In this document: one piece after another, positions 52,817 to 62,061 of the stretch
How the letters are laid out: every line of letters begins with the position of its first letter
How positions within the stretch are numbered: the stretch's first letter is position 1
Source of the DNA: Emticicia sp043780375
GTDB taxonomy: Bacteria; Bacteroidota; Bacteroidia; Cytophagales; Spirosomataceae
Length of the DNA: 64,000 nucleotides
Assembly: GCF_043780375.1 (NCBI RefSeq)
Contig: NZ_JAYWCU010000006.1
Location: forward strand, 1-64,000
Direction of reading: 5' to 3'
Made by a program: the position numbers and the translations under genes
The notes under the pieces: generated by a model
What the model was told of the DNA's origin: nothing
The model's database searches: none
The model's input: only the letters and a program-made list of their open reading frames with translations

Positions 52817-54583
52817 ATGAAACTTCTTTTACATTACCTTAGTCGCTACCGTTGGCAAGTAGTTTTAGCTTTATTTTTAGCTTCCATTAATCAAACTTTT
52901 TCGTTGCTTGACCCACTTATTTTTGGAAAAATAGTGGATGAATATGCTGGTAAAGCTAAAACTTTTACTAAAGAAGATTATACAAAAGGTGTATTATTAA
53001 TGCTTTTGGCAGTTGTAGGTGTGGCAATGGTCAGTAGAATTGCCAAAACACTCCAAGATTATGTGATGAATATGGTTATTCAGAAATTTGGAGCGTCTAT
53101 TTTTACAGATGGTTTGAAACATACGCTGAAACTTCCATATCAGCAATTTGAAGACCAAAGAAGCGGTGAAACGCTTTCAGTTTTACAAAAAGTACGCACC
53201 GATACCGAAAAATTTATCACGCTTTTTGTCAATGTTGGTTTTACTTCTTTGATTGGTATTATTGTTTTAAATGTCTATATCTTTCATTTTGGCATTAGCC
53301 CTTGGTTATTTTTTGTGTATTTGGGTGGAGCAGCCGCTTTGGCTTTTTTAACGAAGGTTTTGAGTAAAAAAATCAAAGAAATTCAACGGGTCATTACTAA
53401 AGAAACAACTTCTTTGGCAGGAACAACTACCGAATCGCTTCGCAATATTGAGTTGATTAAAAGTTTGGGTTTGACCGACCAAGAAATCAAGCGTTTGAAT
53501 TTAAATACCTTGAAAATATTGCAATTGGAATTGAAGAAAGTTCGCAGTATTCGTAGTATTGGTTTTATCCAAGGTACCTTTGTCAACTTCCTTCGTCAAG
53601 CAATTTTATTTCTTTTATTGTTATTGATTTTTAAAGACCAAATGACTGTTGGTCAGCTACTTACGCTGCAATTTTGTTCGTTTTTTGTGTTCGGGCCAAT
53701 GCAGGAAATGGGCAATGTAATTATCGCTTACCGTGAAGCAGAAGCGTCTTTAAATAATTTCGAAAAGCTAATTAACAACCCCATTGAAGTTACTCCCGAC
53801 CATCCTACAAAATTGGGTGCGGTAAATAATTTAAAATTTGAAGATGTTAGTTTTAGCCACTTAACTGCACAAGGAAAAGCATTGGATACTGTAAATTTTG
53901 AAGTACAAAAAGGTCAAACTGTGGCATTTGTGGGGCCGTCGGGTTCAGGAAAAACAACTTTAGTAAAACTCTTAGTTGGACTCTATAACCCATCAGAAGG
54001 AACTGTTTATTACAATAATTTACCTTCACACGAAATAAATATCGAAGAATTACGCTCGCAAATTGGCTTCGTAACGCAAGATACGCAATTGTTTTCTGGA
54101 ACAATTAAAGAGAATTTGCTCTTTGCTCAACCTCGTGCGACCGATGCCGAGATATTAGATGCTTTACAAAAAGCGGCTTGTCAAAACCTTTTGGAAAGAG
54201 CCGAAAATGGCGTTGATACTGTCATTGGCGAAGGCGGGATCAAGATTTCGGGTGGAGAAAAGCAACGCCTTTCAATTGCAAGAGCATTGCTAAGGAATCC
54301 AAAGATTTTTGTTTTTGATGAAGCAACTTCGGCCTTAGATTCATTGACCGAAGAAGAAATAACAAACACCGTAAAAGATGTAACCGCCGAAGGTGATTAT
54401 ATTACGGTAATGATTGCTCACCGCCTAAGTACGGTCATGCACGCCGATAGAATCTTTGTTTTAGAACAAGGAAAAATCATTGAAGTGGGTAAACACGAAG
54501 AACTTTTAGTAGAAAAAGGCTTGTACTATGCTATGTGGAGACAACAAATAGGGGAACGTAAGAATAAGGTTGTAGTAGCATAA
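52817..54583 (+). CDS. ABC exporter (fused membrane and ATPase domains)
   Basis: 588 residues: six membrane helices (about 1-310) and a nucleotide-binding domain (about 335-570). Walker A is GPSGSGKTT near residue 373, the signature ISGGEKQRLS near 477, Walker B IFVFDEATSALDS near 497, and the switch histidine is in IAHRLST. It should work as a homodimer exporting lipids, drugs or peptides. A clear Shine-Dalgarno (GGAGGA, 52804-52809) precedes the ATG, which is rare in Bacteroidota. Confidence 0.93.
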   Translation: MKLLLHYLSRYRWQVVLALFLASINQTFSLLDPLIFGKIVDEYAGKAKTFTKEDYTKGVLLMLLAVVGVAMVSRIAKTLQDYVMNMVIQKFGASIFTDGLKHTLKLPYQQFEDQRSGETLSVLQKVRTDTEKFITLFVNVGFTSLIGIIVLNVYIFHFGISPWLFFVYLGGAAALAFLTKVLSKKIKEIQRVITKETTSLAGTTTESLRNIELIKSLGLTDQEIKRLNLNTLKILQLELKKVRSIRSIGFIQGTFVNFLRQAILFLLLLLIFKDQMTVGQLLTLQFCSFFVFGPMQEMGNVIIAYREAEASLNNFEKLINNPIEVTPDHPTKLGAVNNLKFEDVSFSHLTAQGKALDTVNFEVQKGQTVAFVGPSGSGKTTLVKLLVGLYNPSEGTVYYNNLPSHEINIEELRSQIGFVTQDTQLFSGTIKENLLFAQPRATDAEILDALQKAACQNLLERAENGVDTVIGEGGIKISGGEKQRLSIARALLRNPKIFVFDEATSALDSLTEEEITNTVKDVTAEGDYITVMIAHRLSTVMHADRIFVLEQGKIIEVGKHEELLVEKGLYYAMWRQQIGERKNKVVVA

Positions 54584-54620
54584 AGGTGGGTTTTCCGTGG
54601 ACTGCCGACTATTGACTTGC

Positions 54621-55187
54621 CTACTCCTGCATAACCTTCGTGATTTCGTTGAGTTTCTGAACTTTACTCTGAAAATCTCCTTTTAATTTGTTTCTGATAG
54701 CCTGCAAGTTATTCAATGTTTCTTGCAGGTTTTCAGGAATAATTTCCTCTAAAATTTCCCGAAAACGCTTCGCAAAGGTTGGTGATTTTCCATTGGTTGA
54801 AATGGCAATTTTTAAATCATCTTTCACTACCACCGAACTCAAATAAAAATCGCATAAATCGGGCGTATCTGCTATGTTGACTAGTATTTTTTTAACTTTA
54901 CAATCGTCTCGTACTTGGCGATTTACTTCTTTGCTATCTGTTCCTGCCGTAACTAAATCTATGCCTTCAAGGTGCGAAATATGGTATTTTTCTTGAATCA
55001 AAGTCAAATTATGGTGCGAAACCAAAGCCTTTATTTCGTCACGAATTTCGGGAGAAACGAGCGTTACTTTTGCTTTGGGTGAATTTCTGAAAATAGCTTC
55101 TATTTTTTCTAAACCCACATTTCCACCGCCAACAACGAGCGTGTGTAGTTCTTCAAGTTTTAAAAATATAGGAAATAATGTGTTCAT
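54621..55187 (-). CDS. Precorrin-2 dehydrogenase/sirohydrochlorin ferrochelatase-like protein
   Basis: 188 residues. The N-terminal NAD motif is VVGGGNVGLEKIE (18-30). The dimer/active-site pattern VNIADTPDLCDFYLSSVVV and the segment ISTNGKSPTFAKRFRE match the Met8/CysG N-terminal family, which oxidises precorrin-2 and inserts iron to make siroheme. No sulfite or nitrite reductase lies in the window. Its start overlaps the stop codon of the GAF gene upstream (ATGA at 55184-55187), so the two are coupled. Confidence 0.88.
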   Translation of the reverse strand: MNTLFPIFLKLEELHTLVVGGGNVGLEKIEAIFRNSPKAKVTLVSPEIRDEIKALVSHHNLTLIQEKYHISHLEGIDLVTAGTDSKEVNRQVRDDCKVKKILVNIADTPDLCDFYLSSVVVKDDLKIAISTNGKSPTFAKRFREILEEIIPENLQETLNNLQAIRNKLKGDFQSKVQKLNEITKVMQE

Positions 55188-55681
55188 TTTTTAGCTGTCA
55201 AAGTTTTTTCTAAAATTCTAACCAATTGCTCCAATCCTTCTTTATCTACTTCCGAAAAATCATCTAATTTATCACTATCAACATCCAAAACCATCAAAAT
55301 CTCGCTATTTTTATCAAAAACTGGTAAAACTATTTCAGATTTTGAAGCTGAACTACACGCAATATGCCCAGGAAATTCGTCAACATTTGGTACGATAACA
55401 GTTTGTTTTGTGCGATAACAGTATCCACAAACACCTTTGTCGAAATTGATGCGAGTACAAGCAATTGGTCCTTGAAAAGGTCCTAAAACCAATTGGTTTT
55501 CTCGTTTTATATAAAACCCCACCCAAAAGAAATCAAAGGCTTCTTTCAAAGCCGCAGCGAAGTTTGATAAATTAGCAATTTCGTCAGTTTCACCACTCAA
55601 AAGTCCTTCGATTTGAGGAATAATGCTTTCATAAATTGCCTTTCGAGAAGCATTTTCAGGAATATATAATGTTTCAGCCAT
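55184..55681 (-). CDS. Free methionine-R-sulfoxide reductase (GAF domain)
   Basis: 165 residues, a single GAF domain. Cysteines occur at 75, 85, 88 and 109. The spacing 75-85-109 equals that of Cys84-Cys94-Cys118 in E. coli fRMsr, and the catalytic one lies in GHIACSSASKSE. The enzyme reduces free methionine-R-sulfoxide using thioredoxin. The siroheme-type gene overlaps its end, a pairing consistent with a shared sulfur-metabolism theme (inference). Confidence 0.9.
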   Translation of the reverse strand: MAETLYIPENASRKAIYESIIPQIEGLLSGETDEIANLSNFAAALKEAFDFFWVGFYIKRENQLVLGPFQGPIACTRINFDKGVCGYCYRTKQTVIVPNVDEFPGHIACSSASKSEIVLPVFDKNSEILMVLDVDSDKLDDFSEVDKEGLEQLVRILEKTLTAKK

Positions 55682-55717
55682 ATTTTGTGGGACGAAGAAC
55701 AGCTTTGTCCAAATGGA

Positions 55718-56218
55718 TTAAGCGAATGTTTTAACAAAAAAACGTTTCAAAGTTGGAGCCTCAATGGCTTTTATTTGCCATCCGTTTGATAAGTCGCTAA
55801 ATTTTTCTAAAGTATTATTATTGAAAATAATGGTTTCGGGTAAAAGAAGTCCACTTTCAACGGCTTTTTTTGATTGGAAAACTGAGAAAGTTTTGATTTC
55901 ATCGCCATCAAAATAAGCCTGTGAACGGTCGAAGAAATCAATATTTAAAGTCTCGCCTAACTCTTTAAACCAATGTGTAGAAGCATCAATTGAACAACCA
56001 CTGGCGGCATTCATATTTTGGTCGAGAGCAATAATGACGAAACGATTATGCAAAACTTTTGCCGAAGCCAATAAAGTTGCCCCGTGAGCAGCCCATTGAT
56101 TAACGGCAGGTTTTAAATAATCCCCAATCGTAATCGCCTCATTATCAGTTAATTGACGATTGGCTTGATATACCCAAATACGGGCATTTTGCGGAATTTT
56201 ATCGAAATCTATATACAT
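55718..56218 (-). CDS. Conserved protein of unknown function
   Basis: 166 residues, no signal peptide and no recognised catalytic motif. Segments such as NARIWVYQANRQLTDNEA near the start and GCSIDASTHWFKELG near residue 90 resemble Bacteroidota proteins that databases sometimes mislabel as ABC transporter ATPases. No Walker motifs are present, so that label is not supported. It is 37 bases upstream of the fRMsr gene and probably in its operon. Confidence 0.7.
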   Translation of the reverse strand: MYIDFDKIPQNARIWVYQANRQLTDNEAITIGDYLKPAVNQWAAHGATLLASAKVLHNRFVIIALDQNMNAASGCSIDASTHWFKELGETLNIDFFDRSQAYFDGDEIKTFSVFQSKKAVESGLLLPETIIFNNNTLEKFSDLSNGWQIKAIEAPTLKRFFVKTFA

Positions 56219-56229
56219 GTTATTGGCTT

Positions 56230-56260
56230 AAAAAAAAATGCCACAATCAAAAGTGTGGCA
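56230..56260 (-). terminator. Minus-strand terminator after the CCG-domain gene
   Basis: On the minus strand the stem TGCCACA/TGTGGCA (8-base loop) is followed by nine T residues. It separates the CCG-domain gene from the operon starting at 56218. Confidence 0.88.
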
Positions 56261-56379
56261 TAATTAGTTTAGAAACAATATTTTTTTGAAAATAGTCTCC
56301 GATAAAGACAATTAAAATTTTGTAGAATAAGTTTCTAACTTATTTCTATTGTCAATAAACAAGTTGGAAGCTTGTTTTA

Positions 56380-57174
56380 CTACATCGCTTGCTCGAGCAA
56401 CTCCGCCAAGTCATAAACTTTTATATCATGCTCACGTTCTTTGTTTTTTACTCCGTCCGACATCATTACCATGCAGAAAGGACATGCAACGGCAATTGTT
56501 TTTGCTCCAGTAGCCAAAGCGTCTTCAATTCTCTCAATATTTACTTCTTTTGTTCCTTTCTCGGCATCTTTAAACATTTGCCCACCACCTGCACCACAAC
56601 AAAGTCCGTTGGTTTTGCAACGCTTCATTTCTACCAATTCGGCATCCAAATTTTCTAATAATTGGCGTGGAGCTTCATAAATATCATTAGCACGACCCAA
56701 ATAACACGAATCATGATAGGTGATTTTTTGACCTTTAAACGAGCCGCCACCTTCGATTTTTATTCTACCTTCGTTGATTAATTGTTGTAAATATGTCGAA
56801 TGGTGTATCACTTCGTAATTTCCACCCAATTCGGGATATTCATTTTTGAGCGTATTGAAACAATGCGGGCAAGCCGTCACGATTTTCTTTACGCCATAGC
56901 CATTTAACACTTGAATGTTTTGTTGAGCAAGCATTTGGAAGGTAAATTCGTTTCCTGCACGACGAGCTGGGTCGCCCGTGCAAGCTTCTTCTGTGCCGAG
57001 AACGGCAAATTTTACACCGATTTTATTTAGAATTTTAACAAATGAAATCGTTACTTTTTTATATCGGTCATCAAACGAACCTGCACAACCCACCCAAAAA
57101 AGCACTTCGGGTTCTTGACCATTTGCAGCCATTTCTGCCATTGTAGGTACTTTATATTCGATAGTTTCTGCCAT
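56380..57174 (-). CDS. CCG-domain (Fe-S)-binding protein, heterodisulfide reductase-like
   Basis: 264 residues from the ATG at 57174. A longer frame from 57234 is rejected because a promoter (57204-57234) lies inside it. Two CCG domains carry CPHC (102-105), Cys157 in SCYLGR, CCGAGGG (192-198) and CPFC (231-234). This is the cysteine-rich unit of HdrB, GlpC and LutA relatives, which bind an Fe-S cluster and pass electrons. No flavin or ferredoxin partner is adjacent. Confidence 0.87.
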   Translation of the reverse strand: MAETIEYKVPTMAEMAANGQEPEVLFWVGCAGSFDDRYKKVTISFVKILNKIGVKFAVLGTEEACTGDPARRAGNEFTFQMLAQQNIQVLNGYGVKKIVTACPHCFNTLKNEYPELGGNYEVIHHSTYLQQLINEGRIKIEGGGSFKGQKITYHDSCYLGRANDIYEAPRQLLENLDAELVEMKRCKTNGLCCGAGGGQMFKDAEKGTKEVNIERIEDALATGAKTIAVACPFCMVMMSDGVKNKEREHDIKVYDLAELLEQAM

Positions 57175-57203
57175 AGTGTTAATTGATTGAATACGATTGT
57201 TAG

Positions 57204-57234
57204 CAAAAATAGTATGCGTGCATAATATTTGCAA
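57204..57234 (-). promoter_or_regulatory. Predicted promoter of the CCG-domain gene
   Basis: On the minus strand TATTTTTG (57211-57204) matches TAnnTTTG, and a TTG lies 20 bases upstream (57234-57232). It implies a short leader of about 23 bases and decides the start at 57174. Confidence 0.55.
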
Positions 57235-57316
57235 GCGAGTAGCTGAAAATTATTTGTAATGTTTCATTGTTATGATAATTAAGAAGGGCTTTATTCAAAG
57301 CAAAGATTGAATTTAG

Positions 57317-57324
57317 TACCTTTG
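57317..57324 (+). promoter_or_regulatory. Predicted -7 element of priA
   Basis: TACCTTTG matches TAnnTTTG and is identical to the greA element. No well-placed TTG was found. The leader would be about 90 bases. Confidence 0.35.
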
Positions 57325-57420
57325 AACCATTCTTTCGAATGTATTTGATGCTGATTTTTTAAAACATTCATTCATTCAATAATTCAATTCCATTGTGGCA
57401 CTCATTCACCCATTGCTCTT

Positions 57421-59913
57421 ATGTCTGATAATCTTTTTTCTGTTGAAACAACTTATTTTGCCGATGTGATTTTGCCAGTGCCAATTCCACGAATGTTTAC
57501 CTATCGTGTGCCGAGGAATTTTGTGGACGAAATAAAAATTGGGGCGAGGGTTATCGTGCAATTTGGTAAAAACCGTGTGGTTACGGCCGTCGTTGGTCGG
57601 ATTCATAATACGCCTCCCGAAAAATATCAGGCAAAATACATTCTCGAATTGCTTGATAATGAGCCACTTATTACCAAACAACAACTTTGGTTGTTCGATT
57701 GGATTGCTGATTATTACATGTGTTGCGTGGGCGAAGTGATGAACGTTGCGGTGCCGTCGGGTTTGAAAGTAACGAGTCAATCAAGGATTCAGATAAATCC
57801 AGATTTTGACCACCCTGAATTATTGGATGAAAAAGAAATTGAGTTTTTGGATATTCTGAAAAATCACGCTTCTTTGACTTATGATGATGCCATCAAATTT
57901 GTGGACGAAACCAATATCAATTCTATGATAAAATCGCTGATTGGAAAGCACGCAATTATTATGTATGAAGAAGTTAAGGAAAAATATAAGCCAAAAATTG
58001 CTAAGAAAGTTCGCTTGAAAAGAGTTTATGAAGGAGCAGAAGAAGTAGCAAATTTGATTGATTCGTTGGCGAAATCGGCGAAGCAACAAACCGTTATTTT
58101 GGAATATTTAAGGCAAATTCCAATGCACCAATTGTCGGAGAGAAATTCTTTAGGAGTTGACAAATCGCTTTTTACGAAAGGCGAAACCTCTGATTCGGCT
58201 TTAAGTACTTTGATTGAAAGAGGTATTTTGGAGCAGTTTGAAGTAGTCGTTTCTCGCTTTGCTGATGATATGCCTGCCGAACCAGTGAAAATAGAATTGA
58301 CACCCGCTCAACAACAAGCAAGCAATGAAGTTTTATCGAATTTTCAGGATAAAGATGTGGTTTTGCTACACGGAATTACGGGAAGTGGAAAAACTGAGAT
58401 TTATATTGATTTGATTCAACAAGTGCTAGAAGGTGGCTCACAAGTATTGTTTCTTTTGCCAGAAATTGCACTTACGACCCAAATTGTGGTCAGAATGAAG
58501 CGGGTTTTTGGCGATAAAATGGGCGTTTATCATTCCAAGTTTTCAGACAATGAGCGAGTGGAAGTTTGGCGAGGTGTTTTGGAAGGACGATATCAGTTTG
58601 TGGTCGGCGTGCGATCGGCGGTTTTTTTACCGATGGACAATTTGGGTTTAGTAATTGTTGATGAAGAACACGAAGGCTCGTATAAGCAATATGACCCTGC
58701 CCCTCGCTACCATGCACGTGATGTGGCAATTATGTTAGGGCTGAAACAAGGAGCAAAAATCTTGTTGGGTTCGGCAACGCCATCGCTCGAGAGTTATTAT
58801 CAAGCTACCACAGGAAAATACGGTTTAGTGTCGCTCAACCAACGCTATGGAAATGCCCAATTGCCCGATATTCATTTGGTTGATTTGAAGGCAGCACGTA
58901 AAGCAAAAACCATGAAAAATGATTTTTCGGGGACTTTGTGCCAACATATTGAGCATAATTTAGAGATTGGTGATCAAACGATTATTTTTCAAAACCGTCG
59001 AGGTTATTCGCCGTATTTGAATTGTCAAGAATGTAATTGGATTGGCGAATGTGAGCAATGTGCTGTGAGTTTGACTTATCATCTCGACTCGAAAGAATTA
59101 CGTTGCCATTATTGCGGACATAAAGAAGAAATTCCGAAGGCTTGCCCAGTTTGTGGTTCGGGAAAAATAAAAACGGTGGGTTTTGGTACAGAAAAATTGG
59201 AAGATGATTTACGAATTATGTACCCAAAGGCTCGTGTGCAACGCATGGATTTGGACACCACTCGTACCAAAAATGCCTACCAAACTATTCTTGGAGAGTT
59301 TGAGCAGGGAAATACCGATATTTTAGTCGGAACACAAATGATTAGCAAAGGTCTTGATTTTGACAAAGTAAGTTTGGTCGGAATTTTTGATGCTGACCGC
59401 ATGATACATTTTCCAGATTTTCGAGCGGCCGAACGTGCTTTTCAAATGCTTACACAAGTAAGCGGACGGGCAGGAAGGCGTGAGAAAAAAGGTTTGGTGT
59501 TGATTCAAACAGGCAATACAACGCAAAGTTTACTGCATAAAGTGGTGAATAACGATTATATGGGTTATTATAATGACGAAATTAAGGAGCGAGAAGGATA
59601 TTTTTACCCACCTTTTACTCGTGTGATTTCGATAACGGTCAAACACGAAGAACAAGACAAAGCCGAAAAAGCTGCTCATTGGTTGGCCAATAAATTATTA
59701 GAAAAACTCGGCAAAGCCCGTGTACTTGGCCCCGAAAAAGGAATGGTAGAGCGAGTAAGAAATAAGTTTTTGTTTGATATTTTGCTAAAACTCGAAAAAG
59801 ACAAACTCAACATAAAGGCTGCAAAAGTTTTCTTGCAAGAACAAGTTGATGCGGTGATGACACAACGTGAGTTTAGAGGTGTTTTTGTTGTGGTTGATGT
59901 GGATGCGGTGTAG
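57421..59913 (+). CDS. priA: Primosomal protein N' (replication restart helicase PriA)
   Basis: 830 residues. PriA reloads the replisome at stalled forks. A DNA-binding N-terminal part (VILPVPIPRMFTYRVP) is followed by helicase motifs: Walker A GITGSGKTEIY near residue 319 and DEEH near 415. Paired zinc clusters span about 534-580 (CQECNWIGECEQC, CHYCGHKEEIPKACPVCGS). A conserved RAFQMLTQVSGRAGR helicase motif VI is present. Length is somewhat above E. coli PriA, as usual in Bacteroidota. Confidence 0.96.
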   Translation: MSDNLFSVETTYFADVILPVPIPRMFTYRVPRNFVDEIKIGARVIVQFGKNRVVTAVVGRIHNTPPEKYQAKYILELLDNEPLITKQQLWLFDWIADYYMCCVGEVMNVAVPSGLKVTSQSRIQINPDFDHPELLDEKEIEFLDILKNHASLTYDDAIKFVDETNINSMIKSLIGKHAIIMYEEVKEKYKPKIAKKVRLKRVYEGAEEVANLIDSLAKSAKQQTVILEYLRQIPMHQLSERNSLGVDKSLFTKGETSDSALSTLIERGILEQFEVVVSRFADDMPAEPVKIELTPAQQQASNEVLSNFQDKDVVLLHGITGSGKTEIYIDLIQQVLEGGSQVLFLLPEIALTTQIVVRMKRVFGDKMGVYHSKFSDNERVEVWRGVLEGRYQFVVGVRSAVFLPMDNLGLVIVDEEHEGSYKQYDPAPRYHARDVAIMLGLKQGAKILLGSATPSLESYYQATTGKYGLVSLNQRYGNAQLPDIHLVDLKAARKAKTMKNDFSGTLCQHIEHNLEIGDQTIIFQNRRGYSPYLNCQECNWIGECEQCAVSLTYHLDSKELRCHYCGHKEEIPKACPVCGSGKIKTVGFGTEKLEDDLRIMYPKARVQRMDLDTTRTKNAYQTILGEFEQGNTDILVGTQMISKGLDFDKVSLVGIFDADRMIHFPDFRAAERAFQMLTQVSGRAGRREKKGLVLIQTGNTTQSLLHKVVNNDYMGYYNDEIKEREGYFYPPFTRVISITVKHEEQDKAEKAAHWLANKLLEKLGKARVLGPEKGMVERVRNKFLFDILLKLEKDKLNIKAAKVFLQEQVDAVMTQREFRGVFVVVDVDAV

Positions 59914-60068
59914 GTTTTTGAAGTTTAGAGAGATAGCTTTGGAATGTTGCAGAAATATTTATATCATTGTAAAGTAAATCTGAATGGCAGATTTTGTAAC
60001 TAATTTATAATCAGTTAATTATAATTATATATTGTTGTATTTTTACAAGTTTGAAAAATAAAAAAAGT

Positions 60069-60263
60069 ATGTTCAATTTAAAAGTAGAAAATAGTATAGA
60101 AAATGAATTGAACCAATCAATTCTAAACGAGATTATTGAGAAAATTCAAGCAAAATTCCCACATATTAATAAAGAAAAAATTAATTTCGACCCCAAAAGC
60201 GGTAATTTATCTGTTGACCAGTTATCTGAAAATGAGCTAAACTCTTGCTTTCCCGAAGAATAA
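60069..60263 (+). CDS. Small acidic protein of unknown function
   Basis: 64 residues from the ATG at 60069; a TTG at 60051 would add six residues. It is Asn-, Glu- and Lys-rich (MFNLKVENSIENELNQSI ... NELNSCFPEE). No family recognised. It lies 44 bases before the GIY-YIG gene on the same strand and shares its very AT-rich composition, so the two may form one unit. Confidence 0.5.
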   Translation: MFNLKVENSIENELNQSILNEIIEKIQAKFPHINKEKINFDPKSGNLSVDQLSENELNSCFPEE

Positions 60264-60307
60264 ATTCAATTATTTATAATTAACCTTGTAATTGACTCTC
60301 AATAATT

Positions 60308-61189
60308 ATGGATAGTTTTTATGTATATTGCCACATTGATATTGAAACCAATACTCCATTTTATATTGGAAAGGGGCAAAAATCAAGAGCATTTAGCATA
60401 AATCGTCATAGTCATTGGACTTCTTTTGTAACGAAATTCTGTAATAATTATTCAGTGAATTTTATAGCAGAAAATGTAGATGAAAATACAGCTTTACTGA
60501 TTGAAGGAGAATTTATTGAAAAATACGGGAAGTTGCATAATAATACTGGTTGTTTGCTAAACTGGTTTGATGGTGAATATCATTTAAGGAGTATAAAATA
60601 TTCAACAGTTCCCAATATTAAATCAAGCTACAATGATTATCTAACAGATTTTGGAAAAGAGTTATTTAGTTATGACAGGAATTTATTGAATTTAACAAAA
60701 ATTAATAAATTCTTAAATGAATTAGTCGAAGAAAATGCGGCACTTACAAGAGATAAATTAATTTCAGATATTACCAAAACTAAAACGCCTAAACAATCTT
60801 GGATTATACCATTTTATATTGACCAAAAAATTTCAAGAAATGGTTCTTTTGAAATAAAAACATCAAATCTCAATGAAATTATTGATGAGATAAAAAAACC
60901 TATCATATTTAATAACCTCCCCAGCCGTCCATATGTAGATTCAGTAATCCATAAGTTAATGATTTACTTTGACTTAATTTTGCAAAGGCACATATGGATT
61001 GAACAAAATGGGTTAAAAATATCAAATGAAAATATTAAATGGTATTTTTATTCTGAGTACAGGTCAAGCTACATAAAAATTCTCCAAGTAATGAATAAAG
61101 GCATTTTATTGAGGCCCGAATTTCGTTCCACAAATACAAAAGACTTTCAAATTGAAAATATTTTTGATTTTGAAGTAATGAAGCAATGA
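60308..61189 (+). CDS. GIY-YIG-like nuclease domain protein
   Basis: 293 residues. The N-terminal 100 residues fit the GIY-YIG fold. The YVY and FYIGKG strands (FYVYCHIDIETNTPFYIGKG) are the two halves of the motif, followed by an arginine (QKSRAF) and a late glutamate and asparagine (EGEFIEKYGK). The remaining 190 residues match no known domain and may bind DNA or a partner. The region is more AT-rich than its neighbours, which may indicate transfer. Function is unknown; a nuclease is inferred. Confidence 0.65.
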   Translation: MDSFYVYCHIDIETNTPFYIGKGQKSRAFSINRHSHWTSFVTKFCNNYSVNFIAENVDENTALLIEGEFIEKYGKLHNNTGCLLNWFDGEYHLRSIKYSTVPNIKSSYNDYLTDFGKELFSYDRNLLNLTKINKFLNELVEENAALTRDKLISDITKTKTPKQSWIIPFYIDQKISRNGSFEIKTSNLNEIIDEIKKPIIFNNLPSRPYVDSVIHKLMIYFDLILQRHIWIEQNGLKISNENIKWYFYSEYRSSYIKILQVMNKGILLRPEFRSTNTKDFQIENIFDFEVMKQ

Positions 61190-61213
61190 ATTTACTTTCA
61201 AATCAACTCCGCT

Positions 61214-61253
61214 CTGCGAAGAATCTTCCTTCGCAAAGGTACTTTGACATCCC
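61214..61253. repeat. Dispersed repeat copy downstream of miaE
   Basis: CTGCGAAG...CTTCGCA, then TTTGACATCCC, matches positions 61958-61997 at most places. It contains a perfect TGCGAAG/CTTCGCA hairpin and is in direct orientation to the other copy. Confidence 0.5.
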
Positions 61254-61337
61254 GTTTTTAAAACGGCATTTGCAGATTGGGGTCATATAACACTCGTGCG
61301 ATTTGCAAGCTTCGCAAAGCAAAAATCACACACAAAA

Positions 61338-61931
61338 TTAACCATGAATAGTTTCTGATTTTCCGTAGCGGGCTATTACAGAATCTTCGAATGCTATCCA
61401 TTCTCGCCAACGTTTTTCCACGTCAATACCTACGCCATATTTGCGGGCATAAGTTATAAAAGTGGTATAATGCCCTGCTTCACTCTCCATGAGTTGCCTA
61501 TAAAATATAGCCAATTCGGCATCACGAATATTTTCAGAAAGTATCTTAAAACGTTCACAACTTCGGGCCTCTATCATGGCTGAAAAAAGGAGTCTTTCTA
61601 CTAAACCTGATACACGACTACCACTGTTACTTCGCTTCATGTAATCGGCTAACTCTACTACATATTTGTCTTTTTGCTCCCTTTTAAAATTCAATCCTCG
61701 TTTTCTGATAATGGCGTGTACCATCTGAAAATGCTCTAATTCTTCTTTGGCTAAGGCCAATAAATCAGTTACAAGGTCTGGATATTCAGGATTGTTTGTA
61801 ACAATGGTGATGGCATTGGTAGCAGCTTTTTGTTCACACCAAGCGTGGTCTGAAAGAATCTCTTCAATGTTTTTCTCAACAATATTGACCCATCTTGGGT
61901 CGGTAGGTAATTTTAATCTTAAAACAGACAT
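61338..61931 (-). CDS. miaE: tRNA-(ms2io6A)-hydroxylase
   Basis: 197 residues from the ATG at 61931 (MSVLRLKLPTD); a TTG three codons earlier is less likely. Ferritin-like diiron helices carry the ligands in DHAWCEQKAA, KEELEHFQM, EARSCERF and ESEAGHYTTF. MiaE hydroxylates 2-methylthio-isopentenyl-adenosine at tRNA position 37. Two related repeat copies flank the gene, so it may have moved as a unit. Confidence 0.92.
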   Translation of the reverse strand: MSVLRLKLPTDPRWVNIVEKNIEEILSDHAWCEQKAATNAITIVTNNPEYPDLVTDLLALAKEELEHFQMVHAIIRKRGLNFKREQKDKYVVELADYMKRSNSGSRVSGLVERLLFSAMIEARSCERFKILSENIRDAELAIFYRQLMESEAGHYTTFITYARKYGVGIDVEKRWREWIAFEDSVIARYGKSETIHG

Positions 61932-61957
61932 TTTTTTCAATTATAAAAATTCCTGCA

Positions 61958-61997
61958 CTGCGAAGACTTTTTATTCGCAGTGGCGTTTTGACATTTC
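61958..61997. repeat. Dispersed repeat copy upstream of miaE
   Basis: CTGCGAAGACTTTTTATTCGC... ends TTTGACATTTC and matches 61214-61253. A further imperfect hairpin CCGTGCGAAGT/ACTTTGCACGG (62028-62055) lies beside it. Confidence 0.5.
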
Positions 61998-62061
61998 CTT
62001 ATGTCATTTTGAGAGAATGAAGAGCAACCGTGCGAAGTTTATACACTTTGCACGGTAAAAT

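Noticed and set aside
55718..56218. Label as an ABC transporter ATPase
   Set aside because: No Walker A, Walker B or signature motif is present.
56389..56680. Plus-strand frames opposite the CCG-domain gene
   Set aside because: They overlap a gene with clear motifs and show no family features.
57175..57234. N-terminal extension of the CCG-domain protein
   Set aside because: A well-spaced promoter lies within it, and the extension has no family similarity.
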